From Acanthochlamys bracteata (Eukaryota > Streptophyta > Magnoliopsida > Pandanales > Velloziaceae), in assembly GCA_019914995.1 (NCBI GenBank), contig CM034134.1, forward strand, positions 6,332,463 through 6,396,462: a stretch of DNA of 64,000 nt. Direction: 5' to 3'. This document shows, piece after piece, positions 1 through 12,065 of the stretch. The position numbers were made by a program, and so were the translations under genes. Within the stretch, counting starts at the first letter, position 1; each line of letters starts with the position of its first letter. A model generated the notes under the pieces. That model did not search any database, was not told the origin of the DNA, and saw only the letters and a program-made list of their open reading frames with translations.

Positions 1-522
1 TTCACGATAAGTGACACCAAAAAATTTTTGGACAAAAAGTTTACTTTCAAATATTTTTTTATATTTGTTTTTACAAATTATACTCACCAATTTATTTTTT
101 AACAACTTTCATCCTACTTACTTTCTGAAATTTCGCATTCACACAAATAAAAACATCCAAAATTACAACACTTTCGATCATTGTATATTTGATTTGTAAT
201 ATTTTAGAAAAAAACTCTTTTGTAATATATAAAAAATCACACATAATTTTCATCATAATAATATAAATAAATCATTATCAATTATTTTTATATAATTATT
301 TATAAATTAAGTGTGTAGCACGTACTCAGACTTTATTGTAAATATAAAGCACAAACACTTAGTTTGGCCAAAAGCATCAACAAGTATTTGGAAATTGAAA
401 ACATCCAAAACAAAAAGGCCTTAAGAATTTTTTAGTGAGATTGAAACTTCATAAAATGTGCATGCTTTTAATTATTTTGAAATATCTTTTATTGAAGAAT
501 TCAACTCTAATTATTGCCTTAT
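1..522. other. AT-rich spacer, no gene seen
   Basis: This stretch is very AT-rich, with many short poly-A and poly-T runs. The reading frames in it are short and show no recognisable domain. I see no gene, RNA or clear repeat before the MITE that follows. Confidence 0.6.
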
Positions 523-803
523 GGGTGTGTTGTAAAAGTTCAAAAGTAAGTTCTTATAAAGTAAATTTTGATAAATGATATGTGAGAAGTGGTTTGAAAA
601 AATGAGTTTATCTTTTGTGTATTAGTTTTATTTGAAAGTAGTATTAAAGTTTTTGTTGCAAGTGAGCAAGTGAATTTGAAAGTGAGTTTTGGAGTTGAAA
701 GTGGATTTGAAGAGTACGTTCAAACAAATAAACTAAAATCCAAACAACGACATCAAACTCACTTTTCGGAAGAAAATATCTTCAGAATGATTAAAACATG
801 CCC
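523..803. mobile_element. Tourist/Harbinger-like MITE, copy A
   Basis: A 281-bp non-coding element. The left end reads GGGTGTGTTGTAAAAG and the reverse complement of the right end reads GGGCATGTTTTAATC, an imperfect terminal inverted repeat. A 3-bp duplication TAT lies directly outside both ends (520-522 and 804-806). TIRs beginning GGG(T/C)NTGTTT with a 3-bp AT-type target duplication are typical of Tourist/PIF-Harbinger MITEs, although TAA/TTA is the usual target. Copies with the same TIR occur at 1500 and 63060. It encodes no protein and would have been moved by a Harbinger transposase supplied elsewhere. Confidence 0.6.
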
Positions 804-1499
804 TATATGTGAGAACATAAGATGCATGCTGTTCTATACATGTCAAAATATATACTGAATGTTGTTCACCAACTATATAATGCTAAAACACACGATCAGT
901 GTTGTCAGAACTGATCCGAACGTCGTTTCGATTTGTATTGGATCGACATGTCACGAGTTGACTCGACATGCCAACGAATTCACCCTGCCATGTCAACCTT
1001 GCTAATTGGTCTACCAAGCAAGTGTCATCCTAGCATGCCAACATTACCATTTAAAAATAGCATTTTACAAGTATTTAAAATGCAATAACATCCCATTCAT
1101 AACAAATTTGAACTTTTTTCCAACTACAATAAAAGAGAAGTTAAAATACATCAATAATATATATAATCACAACTTCTTCCCAACAGTAATAACAGTAAAA
1201 ATATATCAATAATATCATAATAGCGAAACATCAAACATAAATAAAAGAAAAACCCAAATGAGTTTTGCTTATAGCTGTTAGCTCTAAAAGCAAGCTAATT
1301 CACATCATAGCTATACAAAAAATTAAACATTAAAGAGTAATTTGGAGGTTCTTCTAACTAAATCGCACAAAAATTACAAGTAATGATAATTATTTCTAAT
1401 TTCCTTCGAAATAATGAATTTACTAGTAAAATCTACAACCATAAAGCCCTCTGGAGAACAAATTCACCACTTCCTTCTACTCCAGTAGCTAATAACTAA
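804..1499. other. Spacer, no gene seen
   Basis: AT-rich spacer between two Tourist-like MITEs. A less AT-rich patch near 900-1010 contains short repeats of a ctcgacatg-like word. The open frames here are short and have no recognisable domain. No gene is called. Confidence 0.5.
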
Positions 1500-1718
1500 G
1501 GGCTCATTTATTTTTATCGGAAGTGAATTACGAGAAGTAATTTATCTTAAGTGAGTTACGTGAAAAATAATTATTGAAAGAAAGTTTAGTTGTATGTTTG
1601 TTTATTATTAGAATTTTTAGTTTTAAGTGAATATTAAAATAGAAATTAGAAAATGAGCTATAGAAAGTAAAAATTTTAGTAAATTCTATTTTTAAAACAT
1701 AATAACAAAACATGCCCT
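1500..1718. mobile_element. Tourist/Harbinger-like MITE, copy B
   Basis: A 219-bp element with TIRs GGGCTCATTTATTTTTAT (left) and GGGCATGTTTTGTTATTA (reverse complement of the right end). It is flanked by a perfect TAA target-site duplication (1497-1499 and 1719-1721). Internal motifs such as gaagtgaatta and aaagtaaaaa are shared with copies at 523 and 63060. The TAA target and GGGC TIR fit Tourist/PIF-Harbinger MITEs. Non-coding. Confidence 0.7.
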
Positions 1719-2439
1719 AACTTTCACACTCTCAACTTTAAATAAAATCGGTAACTTAAACCGTCAAAAAATAAATTTAAACATCAACAAAAGTAACAAA
1801 TTTCTCACGAACTAAAATTTTTCATCGAAAATACTAGCTACTGGAACCACAAAAAATCCATCAAAAGCCAATGAATCTAGTAGAACAATACAACTAGAAT
1901 CCTTGATCTAGTACCAACCAAACCCACAAGGTACTCTCTGAAAACAAGAAAGAAAAAATACAAGCGTTTTCTCTGAAAAATGAAGAGGAGATATGGGGAG
2001 AAGAATTAGAAAAGCAAGCAGGCAAGGGAGCAATTTATATTCTATCTTTACTACCAACTCTTTCTCTCTTCTTCTACTTCACTGTTTAACAGCAACAACA
2101 ACATTAGCAACAAAAATAGAATGAGTTGAAGAAAAATATACATTCAATGACCGACGAAGGACTGCATTAAAATCGAGAAGGCTTACATATGGAGGCAAAG
2201 AAAGAAAGAGAGACAACCGAGTACATCTTCGCAAATTCACTTATTAATTTATCTTCTTTCTCTAAAATTTACTATTGGCAAACTTGTGAGATGAAAACGG
2301 AGGAGTACTAGTAGCATGTTGCAATGAAATTGCAAGAAAACTAAGGAGCTTAGAGAGTGGAAAGCTAGAGAATCGAAAATCTAAACAAAGAAAAAAGATG
2401 TCAAGTACTCGAATTGGAAGCTATTTCGAATGTAAATGA
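1719..2439. other. Spacer upstream of copia-1 LTR
   Basis: A-rich spacer with no recognisable coding sequence. The 5' boundary of the copia-1 LTR may lie inside this stretch, because its TG start could not be fixed by comparison with another full copy. Confidence 0.4.
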
Positions 2440-2951
2440 TGCTAAATATTGTAAAGGCATTATGTTGCATATTAGCAAGTGGTTCATTAGAATGCAACAG
2501 ATTATATGCATTCATAATAGAAAGCTAGCTAAAATTCAAGAAAGATGAACTATCAACCAAGAAGTCGGAAGCTAACGGTTAAAAAATTTGAAACATCTCT
2601 TGAAATATAAAAGGCCAAATGACTTGGAGACATTATATATATGGATGAGAAGAATTTGTTTGGAACATCATACACAACAACCGCAATATCAAGAAAGAGA
2701 GATAAAGAAAAGCATTCTAGTGAGAGTTATCCGCTTAAATTGTAACACAAGAATTTGTAATTTGCTGAGATTGAGTGATTTCTTGATGCTAGTTTGTCTT
2801 TCCGTGAGCTTTTTCTTAATTTTCCTACGTAAATCTCTAATGTTTGTGTTTGCTTTGCTCTTGTATCAATTCTCGTATTATTTAGATATGATTTTTTAAT
2901 GTGTTGTATATTATGTCTATTGATAACCGAACACATTCGATATTTTCAACA
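2440..2951 (+). repeat. copia-1 5' LTR (left boundary uncertain)
   Basis: The right end is fixed by the primer-binding site at 2954. The LTR ends in ...TTTTCAACA. Two parts have diverged relatives elsewhere: about 2440-2515 resembles 20868-20950 (shared words such as tatgcattcataat), and 2640-2951 resembles 29740-30008 (shared ggaacatcat, caatatcaag, gataaccgaacaca). A TATA-like run (gaaatataaaaggc) sits near 2600, as expected for the LTR promoter. The LTR would drive transcription and carry signals for reverse transcription. It is old: the related segments differ by roughly a quarter of positions by eye. Confidence 0.65.
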
Positions 2952-2953
2952 AG

Positions 2954-2966
2954 TGGTGTAGGAGCC
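2954..2966 (+). other. copia-1 primer-binding site (initiator tRNA-Met type)
   Basis: The sequence TGGTGTAGGAGCC lies two bases after the LTR end. It matches the usual plant copia primer-binding site TGGTATCAGAGCC, complementary to the 3' end of initiator methionine tRNA, with a few changes. It fixes the plus orientation of copia-1. Confidence 0.75.
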
Positions 2967-2979
2967 ATTGATTCGGTGT

Positions 2980-3670
2980 GTATTGCAAGCAAGTACGAAA
3001 TGAAAAGTTTAATAAGAGTAACTACACCTTGTGGAAAACAAGATTGTCAGCGATTGTTACAAGGGAGAACTGTTTTGCAGTATTAAAGGATCGGCCAAGT
3101 GATCTTTTAGAGAAAAGATGACAAAAGATGGAGAGAAATACTGGAAAAAAGGACCACAAAGAGGTACGGGAGAAGCTGGAAAACACTTATGGTAAGAAGT
3201 CATAGCAACACGCAATTTTCTTGATAAGAAAGTTATTTTCTCTACGGATATTGGAATCAGCTTCGGCTTCAAGACACTTAGGTTGATTGGAGGCTTTACT
3301 TTCTCAATTAACAACGTTGGAAAAAGAAAATTGAGACTAATGTACGTGCACTGATCCTTTTACAGACCCTTCCCAATTTCTGTGACCATGTAATGATCAA
3401 CCTCACTAGTTTGACTGGTATAAATTCTCTTCTTTTTATGAGGTAGCAGCGGCTTGGGAAGAAGGTCGCCGCAAACGCAAACAAAAATTTGTACCTCGTG
3501 GACACACAAAAGCCAAAGCTTTATTGATTGTACAAAATAGCTTGGGTAAGAACAGACGTACAAGAATGGCTTGGGGCAGAACAAGAGCAAGCGGCAAGTG
3601 AAGTGTTATGCCTTTGAAAAACTTAGACATTTCAAGAAAGAATGAAAGACTATGACAAATAATGTTGGAG
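2980..3670 (+). pseudogene. copia-1 gag remnant
   Basis: Degenerate Gag, the capsid protein of a Ty1/copia element. From about 2993 one frame reads KFNKSNYTLWKTRLSAIV, matching the F-x-G-x-N-Y-x-x-W motif at the start of plant copia Gag (UBN2 type), and the frame is stopped near 3117. Near 3598-3653 a decayed zinc knuckle reads CYAFEKLRHFKKE followed by a stop where the last cysteine should be. The second cysteine is also lost. The frame changes several times. It is followed without a gap by pol. No intact product is possible. Confidence 0.8.
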
Positions 3671-3689
3671 GTGCTATCCCTCGAAGTCA

Positions 3690-5797
3690 CTTAATTGTGT
3701 GGCATACAACTCTGATGATGGTGATACCTTAATAGGAGAGGCAGTGGTTACTGTTTGTGATACGTTCAAAATCCTAGATTCTTGATCTTGGATTTAAAAG
3801 CATCCTGACACATGACCTCTAGAATGAATTGGTCCAATCACAATGAAGCTATTTCTTGATGTGCCGTGCGAATGAAAAAGACAAGTCCTTAAAGTTGTTG
3901 GAATCGGTTCCATCAAGCTTAGGGCGAATGATGAAAGGGTATACATCATCAGCAAAGTATGTCTTGTGCTTGATCTTATAGAAAATTTGTTGTTTTTAGG
4001 ACAACTAAATAACCTAGGATGCATGATTCACATTAGAAGTGGGACCATAATGGTCATTAAGAACGGCAGAGGATCTTGGAGGCTGAAAAGATTGATTGAA
4101 ACATATATAATGTGCATGGGTTGATACTGGTGAAGAGAGATGTTTGTGTTGTATCGGGCAACATTGAGGATATCATACAAGTGTGGCACATAAACTTGGG
4201 CACATCTCAAAACATGGTTTGAAGATCCTAAGTGATCGGAAGCTATACGAGGGTTATCTGAGATAAAGTTGCCATTCTGTGAGGAATGTGTCACTAGTAA
4301 ACAACACCAGGTAAAGTTTGAGAGATTGATCTTCAAAGTAAATAGAAGCTCGACTTGGTTGACTCAGACATGTGAGAGTCACCGTAACTATCTATTGGTA
4401 GTGCTAAATATTTTTTATCATTTATTGATGATTCTTTCAAGAGAAGTTGGGTGTTCTAATCCGAGAAAAATCAAAGATTTTTGAGGTGTTCAAGGTTTTC
4501 AATGTTCAAGTGAAACTTGATTCTCGTAATAGGATCAAGTGCCTTAAATCTAACAATACTGGAGAATACAGTGCTGTTAACTTCATTACAAGAAGGGATC
4601 AAATGGCAGTACACGATTGCTTACAATCCTCAACATAATAGAGTAGCGGAGAGATTCAATCAATAATAGATGAACGAGTACGTACTATGCTATAAGGGGT
4701 TACCACATAATGTTTGGGAATAAGCAGTCAAAATTGCTTACTATCTGTTGAATCGTATTCCTTTTACTGCCATTGATTTAAATATTCTTATGGAATTGTG
4801 ACTAGTTCCACTTTTGAGTATTCTCATTTGTATATCCGTTGTCCAGTATATCTAATGTATAATGTAGAGAAAAGAACCAAGTTAGACCAAAGTCAAGGAC
4901 CTATTCTTGGGATATGTTGAAAATATTTTGGGGTATCGCATATGAGATCCCACTACTATAAAGTTATCTTCCGTAGGGGTGTCATCTTTAAGAAGAACCA
5001 GATGCAAAATATGACTGAAGACGATGATGTAATGGAGAAGGAGGCATCGCTCCCAGCGACAATAATATCCGCTCTAGAGCAGAATTATGAGAAAGATGAT
5101 CTTAATCTGGAGCATCTACCAGTGGCTGAACACGTGGAAGAGGATGGAGCTATTAGGCCTACATTCTTTACGCATTCAACTTGCAAGAGAAAAACATTTG
5201 AGAGGTACGATGAAGTCATCTCAATCTGCATATTGCTTATACACAGACAGAGGAAAGCCATCTCTCAAGAAAGCACTAGAAAGTCTAGATGCGTTTCGAT
5301 AAAAGCTATACAGGAGGAGTTGAGGCGCTTAATAAGAATAGGATATTGAAGCTGGTCCCTCTTCCTAATTCCATAAGGCTGTTGGAAATATATGGGTCTT
5401 CAAGATCAAACAAGATAGTAATGATCAAGTAGAACAATATCGTGCTCGGCTAGTGGTGAAAAGTTATGCACATAAGGAAGGGATCGAATTCAATGAGATC
5501 TTCTCCCTAGTGGTACATTTGACAATTATCTTGTGAACTGAACATTGTGTCATCATCGGATCTCCATCTTGAACAGCTCGATGTGAAGAAGACTTTCTTG
5601 CACGGGGAGCTTGAAGAGGTGAGATATATGATCCAGCCAGAATGCTTTGTCGTGAAGGATAATGAGAATCTGATATGTCGATTGGCCAAATCTCTTTAAG
5701 GGCCTAAGCAAGCACAATAGTGTTGGTAGAAGAGATTTTATTTTTGTATCGAAAGTCTTGGATACAGCAAGCTTATCTCAAACTCTTGTGCGTACAT
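3690..5797 (+). pseudogene. copia-1 pol part 1: integrase and start of reverse transcriptase
   Basis: A degenerate copia polyprotein in shifting frames. Near 4180-4330 is the GAG-pre-integrase/zinc region (fragments KLGHISKHGLKILSDRKL and CEECVTSKQHQVKFERL). Near 4500-4580 lies an integrase core piece (RIKCLKSNNTGEY), and near 4620-4790 the NRVAERFNQ and YYLLNRIPFTAIDL pieces. Around 4880-5000 the LGYV...GYRIWDPTT segment follows. After 5380 the reverse transcriptase begins (YAHKEGIEFNEIFSLV; later LGYSK...NSCAYI). The sequence stops abruptly at the CACTA insertion at 5798 and resumes at about 13438. The domain order integrase before RT identifies Ty1/copia. Confidence 0.85.
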
Positions 5798-6290
5798 CAT
5801 TACAAGAAAAAAGGTTAACAACAATCAAAAAAACAAGTTGTCACTACTAAAAGCTAGTCGCAATTACCACGACTAAAAAATTCCAGTCACTAAAATAGTG
5901 GCTAAAACTCAATAGCCGTTACTAATAATGACTGATATACAAGAACAATCGCTACTGCCTAAATCAATTGCGACAACAATGGACAATCGCTACTATGTCA
6001 ACAATGACTAAGTCAACAGCTAGTCGCTATTATGTTACACAGTAGCGACTAACTAGAGGAAGCCACTTAACTAATAGCGACTGCCTTTACCAAGTCGCTA
6101 CTACATTACACAATAACGACTTACTGCAGGAAGTCTCTATTAGCTAATACCGACTGCTTTGACCATGTTGCTATTATTTTTTTGCGATTGTACAATATAT
6201 TCACTATATCAGCTAGCATAAAATATTAGCAATTGGTTTGTTAGTCGCTATTGATGTTTTTGCAACTTCCTTTTATAGTCGCCATTAGTG
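5798..6290. repeat. CACTA left subterminal repeat array
   Basis: Many copies of the words agtcgcta and tagcgact, in both orientations and with small changes, spaced every 20-40 bp after the terminal CATTACAAG. In characterised En/Spm elements such arrays bind the regulatory TNPA protein and are required in cis for excision. The same words fill the right end (12060-13430). Confidence 0.75.
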
Positions 6291-7016
6291 TTTTTAAAAA
6301 ATCCAATTTTTAAAAATGCAATGTATATAATAATCAATTCATAGTTACATTACACAAAATAAATAATTGAGAAAGTAAATTACAATTTTAACTAAAAATT
6401 CTACATTAATTAAGCATATTATATATTAATCATACTAAAAATTAGTACAATTCTTCAAATAAAAATAAATATTTAATACAAATTAATAATTGTCTTAATG
6501 TAACCGAAATAAAGCCACTAATCACATTTGAACCTTATAAGCACCCAACGGCCATCATGCATTTGGAAAAAAATAAGAAAAATTGCTATTAACATAATGA
6601 ACTATAGTCAAACTTTTAGTTATACTATAAAGCTAAGTGTTCTATATTAAAATAATAATAATAATAATAATATGGTCCTATTCCACTCGTTCGAGCTTCG
6701 AAACCAAATCATATTCTTCCTACGTGTCACCCTTGCCGAGACGATCGTATACGCTTAGGTTTCACATCATTTGGACGCTTATTTTTCAATTTGGCCGCTT
6801 TAGTTGTTATAAGGCTAAGTATTCTATATTAAAATCTTAGAAATTCTGATAGGGTCTCATTCACTAGTTCGGTCTCTGAAACCAAATATGATTCTTCCTA
6901 CGTGTCACCAATAACAATCTCAAATTGATCCTACATATAGATTATATACAATTCTAATTAGTAAATAACATATGTATATAAATATAAATATAATTTCATT
7001 TGATATCTATATACCG
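6291..7016. repeat. CACTA interior with a diverged 100-bp direct repeat and an AAT microsatellite
   Basis: AT-rich, non-coding. Two related segments of about 100 bp (6629-6733 and 6811-6910) share gctaagt-ttctatattaaaa and attcttcctacgtgtcacc, with a spacing of about 180 bp. A 24-bp run of AAT/ATA trinucleotides (6649-6672) sits inside the first copy. It lies downstream of the two minus-strand CACTA genes, so it may be their 3' region. No protein is recognised. Confidence 0.5.
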
Positions 7017-7568
7017 CTAGCATTGAGTGTATAAGATCAATGATTTCTGGCCTGTTTTTCTCTTACGAAGCCTATCCTTCAATGTCAACCGGAGCATACT
7101 CTCTTCAAAGCCGCTTATGGTGCTCTCCAATAGGCATGCCATCGGCATAAAATTATAATTTGATCTTTCCGTACTTTTGCTTATGACTACGTAAGTTGGC
7201 TGCATAGACGTCTCTACATCTACATGGGACTCTATACAAGAAGATCCTACATATATAATAGCGAACACAATGTAAATAATATTACACCTTAAAATAAATT
7301 TAAACATTTAATTAAAACTGAACTTACCAACACTTGCAATCGGCCTATCTATAGGAGATGCAAGTCCAAGTGATCCCGAAGCATCACTTGGTGATCCGAG
7401 TGCATTAAATCCCCAAGCATCATCTGAAAATGTGATTGTAGGGGATAATGAAGTATTAATTGGAGATGCAAATGCTAAAGACCACACAACATTAGAGTTC
7501 GAAGAAGGAGCTGAGGCCGAAGCATTGTTGGTATAAGACCTTGATCTACCACCAGGAGCCATCTCCAA
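7017..7568 (-). CDS. Small two-exon gene inside CACTA element (possible TNPA-like accessory protein)
   Basis: I predict two exons on the minus strand, 7568-7328 and 7246-7017. The donor TTG|GTAAGT at 7328/7327 and the acceptor atatatgtag|GAT at 7247/7246 join in frame, giving 156 residues with no stop. The unspliced frame stops soon after the donor. The N-terminal part starts MEMAPGGRSRSYTNN and is rich in Ser, Ala, Asn and Pro. The C-terminal part is basic, with the run KDRLRKRKTGQK. I recognise no domain. It lies downstream of the TNP2 remnant on the same strand, the place where En/Spm elements carry their second gene, the DNA-binding TNPA. That role is inferred from position only. The open frame is notable beside a ruined transposase. 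Confidence 0.45.
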
Positions 7569-7739
7569 ATGCTAAAGATCTATAACAAAATATAAGAAAG
7601 TTCGATCAATCATTATATATGTATGAATTATATCAACACTTGACATGAATACCTTAGTCGGTATACCTTAAAAATAATAATGCGAAAATGTGAAATGAAA
7701 TGAAGCAAATTTGTATATATTAACTAGTCACTAAGACCA

Positions 7740-10700
7740 TCAATATGTTGGCTTTCTTCTTCATTACAACGTTCATTTACCTCATAATCTATTTCATTTC
7801 TAACTTGAGGATAAATCTTTTCACAGATAGCTTCAACCATTATATTTGAATATCCGGCTTCTTGATATGCATCGCCGTCTTCGTCCCCATAAAACAACGA
7901 AGGATTAAACTAACTATGTTGTAGAGCCTTTTGTATCACTCTCCAATCTTTACCCATAACATTATAGGCATGTAATATACTTACAAAGCTCGACTTGTAA
8001 GATCATTCACATACTATCTCTTATTGATATTAATGCTAACGAACATTCACTTATCTATATTAATCTTTTCTGCTAAATATCAAACCATTCGACTTTGAAT
8101 AGATATATTCGATAATTCCCGATGAATGGTAACTCTGTAATTTCATCAAGAACGTCACATAAAAATAATGGAATCATCCTCGTGATCCCCTTTCACACAA
8201 ACACCACTATTTTGTGTTGACATATCTATATCCCAAAACTTAGTTCACATATTTGACTCCATTAATTACACATTATTGGTGCTTCCTCAAGGACGATCTA
8301 GTCCAGATGCAAGTGCATGTTTTGTCGCACTAGTGGCATCCGAATTCTCATTACAGAGTTATCTTATCTAAAAAGTAATATAAAATTACAATCAGCACAA
8401 GTATTCATAAAACAAATAGTAAGACTTATATTTAATTAAGTAAGAATAAGTTGAAACCATACACTATGATTCAACCATTCTGAAAATTCTTTTCTGCACC
8501 TTAATTCATAAACTGAAGAAGTCTATGCCTGCATCATATTTTGATGCTCCATGTTACACATGTTTATTATGAGTCATCATATTAATATGTAATATTGAAA
8601 AAATATTTAGTTAAAAAACTTACAATCACCGCTCTTTAACTTCATGACAGTTTTTGACACAAACCTAACAGCCTTTTCAAATTCTTCTAATTCTAAGTTA
8701 CCATTGTGTAATAATCTAATAGGCCGAACTTTATTAGAAAATACAATAATAGAGCCTACAGGCATGTTGTCTGTTTCTCTATTTCTCTTTTTTTTTTTTT
8801 GTTCAAGATATTATCTTGTCCGTTTAAATACATCAAGCAGAATTCCAAACACTCTTTCACGACCTACGCCTCCACAATTGATCCTTCCGGGTGCGCCTTA
8901 ATTCGGACGACTGAGTTGAACCTATCAATCATCCTAAATAATACAATCAAGATGTATAGTTAACAATTCTAGAAACTATACATATTTTAATTAAACTTGT
9001 TTAACTAAAATCTGAATATACAACTAACTTTTCAATATAGTACATCCACCGATATTGAACATGCCCCGCAAGTTTGACTTCGTATGGTAAGTGTACCGAT
9101 AGATAAACCAAAATATTAAAAAAAATCGAAGAAAAAATCATCTTCAATTTGCACAAGACAACACTATATTCTCTTGTAATTTATCAAGTGCATCCCCTTT
9201 AAGCATCTTTGAATACAAAATTGTAAAAAAATTGTCAAGCTCACTTATTGCATTTAGTACATCCTTATTCACTAAACCACGTAATTGGCATAAGTTTCTG
9301 CAATGAAATATGTAAACCATGACTTTTCAATCCAATCATCTTATAATCTTTAATGTTCATGCATGTTGAAATATTAGCTGCGTATCCGTTAGTAAATTTC
9401 ACTTTAGCTATTAACTCACAGAACGTCGTCTTTCTTCTGGCCTCAACACATAAGATGCATGTGGCTTCAATGACTTATTTTCATCATGAAATGAGATGTA
9501 GTTTTGGCCGTATGCCCATAGTCTCCAAATCCTCTAGAGCATTGAAAGTATTTTTTGACTTGCCTTCGATATTCATTAATATCCCAAAATACTTTCAGCA
9601 ATATTCTTTTCAATATATATAACATCAAAATTGTGGAGTATAAACAAGTGTCTCCAATAAGCCAATTCCCAAAAAAAATACTCTTTTTACACTACTTTAA
9701 CTGCGCATCTGACCGCTTTCTTTTCTTCAATGTAGGTGACTTTCCAAAATCTATTCCTTTCACGATCTCCAACTGTAATAATATGTCATCTGCATGCAAA
9801 TTTTTAGGCTGTGGCATTCTCTCATATTTATTGTTGAACTTCTTATTCTTTCTTATATGATAATTATAAGGTAAAATCGTCGTGATCTTTATAACATATC
9901 TTATTTTTTATGGTCTCCCACGATGTATTATTATTACAAATTGGACAGATAAATTTACCTTTCGCGACCCAATGAGAAAGATCTCCATAGCAGGAATGTC
10001 ACTTATCGTCCAAATGACTACAACATGTAAATTGAAGGTACTCTGAAAAACTTCATCATATGTTTTAGACCACGCTCATCTATTACAGTGATACTACATC
10101 TTTACTAGGTTGGCTTGGTTCGGAAATTAATAATAACAATATAAAAAAGGATCATTCATGCATCTCCATGGAGGTAAGTTTTACAGTGCAAGTATCACAA
10201 GCGACATACTATATGGTTTATTCATGTAGTTGAAAAGAGTTAAGCCATTACGAGGATAAACTCAACCGCACATTATGAGGATCCTTTACAAACGAAGGAT
10301 ACTTCTCATCGAAATGCCTCAAAGTTTTGTTATCCGCCGGATCCTTAATAAATTTTCTTCTGAGATACGCTCATATTTATACCAACTCATATCTGATGCA
10401 GTCTTCCTTGACATAAATATCTTCACAGCCTCAGAGCTAGTGAAAAAGTAATGCAATACCTTGTATACAATCTTTTTGTCTTTGATATCTGTGTGCTTAT
10501 AGCTTGACTCGTTGCATGTTGGACATTTATGTAGTTCGGCCAATTCTTTCAAGTATACAGTTATATTTATATGCATAAATAGGCTCCCACTCCAATTCCA
10601 AATCTCGTAGTACCCTTTTGGCCTCGTAATACGATGATGAAATTGAGTGACATTCAGGAGCATTATCACATAATATCTGCAAAGTATCATCGATGATCTT

Positions 10701-11350
10701 GTTGGTTGCTCAGTTTCGCACTTTAGCATTAAGCAATCTCACTATGAACAAAACAAAAGAAGGTCAATCATTACCGAAGGGCAATGGTCCTTGAACATCT
10801 CTTAACAAAGAGTTGAACCTATCAAGTTCCTCATCATTCTCCATATTTTTAAAGGTATGATCCTCACACCCAACATTTACGAACATGCTTGCATTCATGT
10901 CTTGTATCATTTCAAACAACATTGTCCTTGAACATCTCTTAACAAAGAATCAAGTTCCTCATCATTCTCCATATTTTGAAAGGTAGGATCCTCACACCCA
11001 ACATTAACGAACATGCTTGCATTCATATCTTGTATCATCTCAAACAACTAATCATCATCATCATCACTTTATTTCATTTGTCGGAACTGCAGTAGTCTCC
11101 TCGTCCTTATCCGACGATCTATTGGTGGAAGCATTTCTTCGTGATCACTCTAAGTTGTATACCGTTCCATAATTTCTTTTATTACTAAGTATATATTAAC
11201 CACTTTATAGGTTTGCCAATATACATTTAAACAAAATTTGCATGGCCATTGAATTCTCTCCATATCCTCTAAATGCTCATGAGCAAACTTTATAAATTGG
11301 TTAACTCCATTTATATATTGTTTGCTGACTCTTTTTTTAATTCTCATCTA
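7740..11350 (-). pseudogene. TNP2-type CACTA transposase, degenerate
   Basis: Read from right to left. At 11347-11150 an N-terminal transposase-associated piece contains YINGVNQFIKFAHEH and WPCKFCLNVYW. At 10729-10319 a segment contains CPTCNES, then KVLHYFF and MSRKTASDMSWYKY, the pattern of the TNP2 entry region. Near 10080-9960 is TYDEVFQSTFNLHVV with IWTISDIPAMEI. Near 9340-9010 is a DUF4218-like piece (LMIGLKSHGLH and ICGACSIS-like text around the YRWMYP position). Near 8240-7870 a DUF4216-like C-terminal piece contains NSGVCVKGDHE and VMGKDWRVIQKALQH. Stops and frameshifts break it throughout. The TNP2 protein cuts the element ends. This copy cannot be active. Confidence 0.8.
10787..11048. 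repeat. Tandem duplication inside the TNP2 remnant
   Basis: Two adjacent copies of about 130 bp (10787-10920 and 10923-11048) share gtccttgaacatctcttaac, cctcatcattctccatatt and acgaacatgcttgcattcat. On the minus strand each encodes MIQDMNASMFVNVGCED followed by NMENDEELD, corresponding to the acidic linker before the transposase core. The duplication therefore lies within the coding region and predates or accompanies its decay. Confidence 0.75.
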
Positions 11351-11726
11351 ACTCTATCCATTCCTACAACAAACTATATAAATAGAATTGTTACAATTAA
11401 AATTATTAGTACAATACTAAAAGTCTTTTATCTCGTAGAATTAATATAACTACTCATTTGTAATCTATTACATTAAATGATAGGCAAATTAGTATTATAT
11501 AACAAAATAAACTTTATTGACTTAATTATAGGCAAAGCTTTACTTTAAAGGAGAAATGGTTCTCCACTTCAAGTTTATGCATTTTGTATCCAAAATCTAT
11601 ATTCAACTTGAAAATTAAGCTATGATGCTCCTTAAAATAACATTTATCCTAGCACAATTTTAGAGTATTCTTGTTTTAACTTTACTTACACTAGTCTAAC
11701 TTAGGGTATAACATTGAATATTAAAT

Positions 11727-12001
11727 CTTCAAAAAAACACATAAATTATAGAAAGAAAAGGTATAACAGTAAAGCTTACACTGGACAAGAGCTGGAGCTG
11801 GAGCCGGAGAGGTGGCCACGCGCTAGAGAAGAGGTGGAGTAGGGTTTCTAGCTGATTTGGGTTGGAGAAGAAAGAGCCGGTAGCGGCTCTAATTTCGATG
11901 CAATTTCGGGCCGGTTGAGAGTGGCGGGTAGTTGGGTCTGTTGCAGGAGCAATGGGGTCTGTTGGAGGGGTACAAACACGGTTGGTAGTGGCGAGATTCA
12001 A
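11727..12001 (-). other. GC-richer segment upstream of the CACTA transposase
   Basis: A locally GC-rich block with a 90-residue open frame on the minus strand, rich in Pro, Thr, Ser and Leu and without a recognisable domain. It lies just upstream of the TNP2 remnant on the same strand. By position it may be the 5' untranslated region or first exon of the transposase transcript. I do not claim a protein. Confidence 0.3.
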
Positions 12002-12065
12002 AAAATCCTAAAACTCAGTCAAATTTGTTCGAACGGGTAAGAAGAAGACTATTCTAAAATCAATA

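Noticed and set aside
5087-5302. Frames of 71-135 residues around 4942-5349
   Set aside because: They are pieces of the copia-1 polyprotein region between integrase and reverse transcriptase, not separate genes.
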